Assembly (NCBI RefSeq): GCF_004000885.1
Contig: NZ_BIMC01000001.1
Location: 744,001-808,000, forward strand
DNA: 64,000 nucleotides
From: Paenibacillus glucanolyticus NBRC 15330
Lineage (GTDB): Bacteria > Bacillota > Bacilli > Paenibacillales > Paenibacillaceae
Reading direction: 5' to 3'
Shown: positions 63,616 to 64,000 of the stretch, piece by piece
Layout of the letters: every line of letters begins with the position of its first letter
How positions within the stretch are numbered: position 1 is the first letter of the stretch
Program-made: the position numbers and the translations under genes
Notes under the pieces: model-generated
What the model saw: the letters and a program-made list of their open reading frames with translations, nothing else
What the model was told of the DNA's origin: nothing
The model's database searches: none

Positions 63616-64000
63616 AAACTTCCATGATTTCTTTTTCTTTGGCAACGAGGACTTTGTCGACTTCTGCGATAAATTTATCCGTCGCTTTTTGGATATCTTC
63701 CTGATGTCTCCGGGACTCGTCCTCGGAAATATCCGTTTTCTCCAATTTTTTGATGTCATCGTTGGCATCGCGGCGAATGTTGCGGATGGCCACTTTCGCT
63801 TCTTCGCCGAATTTCTTCGTCATTTTTACCAGTTCGGTTCTGCGCTCTTCCGTCAGAGCAGGAACGACGAGACGAATTTGATTGCCATCGTTCGCCGGTG
63901 TCAATCCAATATCCGATTTCATGATCGCTTTCTCGATATCGGCCAAGGACGACTTGTCCCAGGGCTGAATCATAAGCGTTCTGGAATCCGGCGTACTGAT
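63614..64000 (-). CDS. frr: Ribosome recycling factor, C-terminal part (runs off the window)
   Basis: 128 residues visible, in frame to the window edge ([25 protein letters not shown] ... [32 protein letters not shown]). Splits post-termination ribosomes with EF-G. The 5' end lies outside the window; the ATG at 63973 is internal, since the homologous sequence continues upstream. Confidence 0.95.
   Translation of the reverse strand: MSTPDSRTLMIQPWDKSSLADIEKAIMKSDIGLTPANDGNQIRLVVPALTEERRTELVKMTKKFGEEAKVAIRNIRRDANDDIKKLEKTDISEDESRRHQEDIQKATDKFIAEVDKVLVAKEKEIMEV

Noticed and set aside
1..64000. Mobile elements, CRISPR arrays, phage-defence genes, tRNA or rRNA genes
   Set aside because: None seen by eye on either strand; no transposase, integrase or regularly spaced repeats.

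Overview
The window looks like a stretch of the conserved chromosomal trunk of an endospore-forming Bacillota, most likely a Paenibacillus (inference). The gene order follows the B. subtilis frr-to-miaB region with small rearrangements. Sporulation and germination genes are present (spoVS, dpaA/dpaB, sleB, ftsK/spoIIIE type), ribosome binding sites are strong GGAGG types, and TTG starts are common. I estimate base composition near 50% G+C. Almost everything lies on the minus strand; the only convincing plus-strand gene is an AraC-type regulator at 27.3-28.1 kb. I saw no rRNA, tRNA, CRISPR array, insertion sequence or prophage.

Read in the direction of transcription (64 kb down to 1), the layout is as follows. 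(1) 64.0-53.2 kb: frr, uppS, cdsA, dxr, rasP, proS and polC, covering ribosome recycling, undecaprenyl, phospholipid and isoprenoid synthesis, regulated intramembrane proteolysis, an archaeal/eukaryal-type prolyl-tRNA synthetase and PolC. (2) 53.1-44.8 kb: the rimP-nusA-rnpM-rplGA-infB-rbfA-nrnA-truB-ribF operon, with a good SigA promoter and a hairpin-containing leader. (3) 44.7-38.7 kb: rpsO, pnp, ylxY, mlpA and dut. (4) 38.6-28.2 kb: dipicolinate synthase dpaA-dpaB, a wrecked asd pseudogene, dapG, dapA, rnjB, tepA, ylzJ and ftsK. (5) 28.2-21.4 kb: an accessory sugar island holding the divergent AraC regulator and uxaC-uxaB-uxaA-GH105 for uronate (pectin-derived) catabolism. (6) 21.3-13.5 kb: sleB, the ymfF-ymfH-ymfI-ymfJ-ymfK group, rodZ, a small membrane protein and a YajQ protein. 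(7) 13.6-7.4 kb: pgsA with an unusual leader, cinA, recA with a LexA box, recX and rny. (8) 7.3-1.9 kb: ymdB, spoVS, a membrane dipeptidase, pduL, miaB and ricA. (9) 1.8 kb to the window edge: a Nudix/NrtR-like gene with pncA and pncB, a compact NAD-salvage operon.

The window is mostly housekeeping, and no large unknown multigene system is visible. The items most worth a second look are small: the decayed asd in the DAP/dipicolinate operon; the pgsA leader with a translatable 44-codon upstream ORF that overlaps the pgsA start, several hairpins and a palindromic -35 region; the Nudix-winged-helix gene with its candidate operator in front of pncA/pncB; a pair of related GC-rich hairpin repeats flanking the pnp-ylxY region; a perfect 28-bp palindrome after rodZ; and structured leaders before rimP-nusA and rpsO. 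Matches to sporulation sigma-factor promoters were found by eye upstream of spoVS (SigH), sleB (SigG) and dpaA (SigK).
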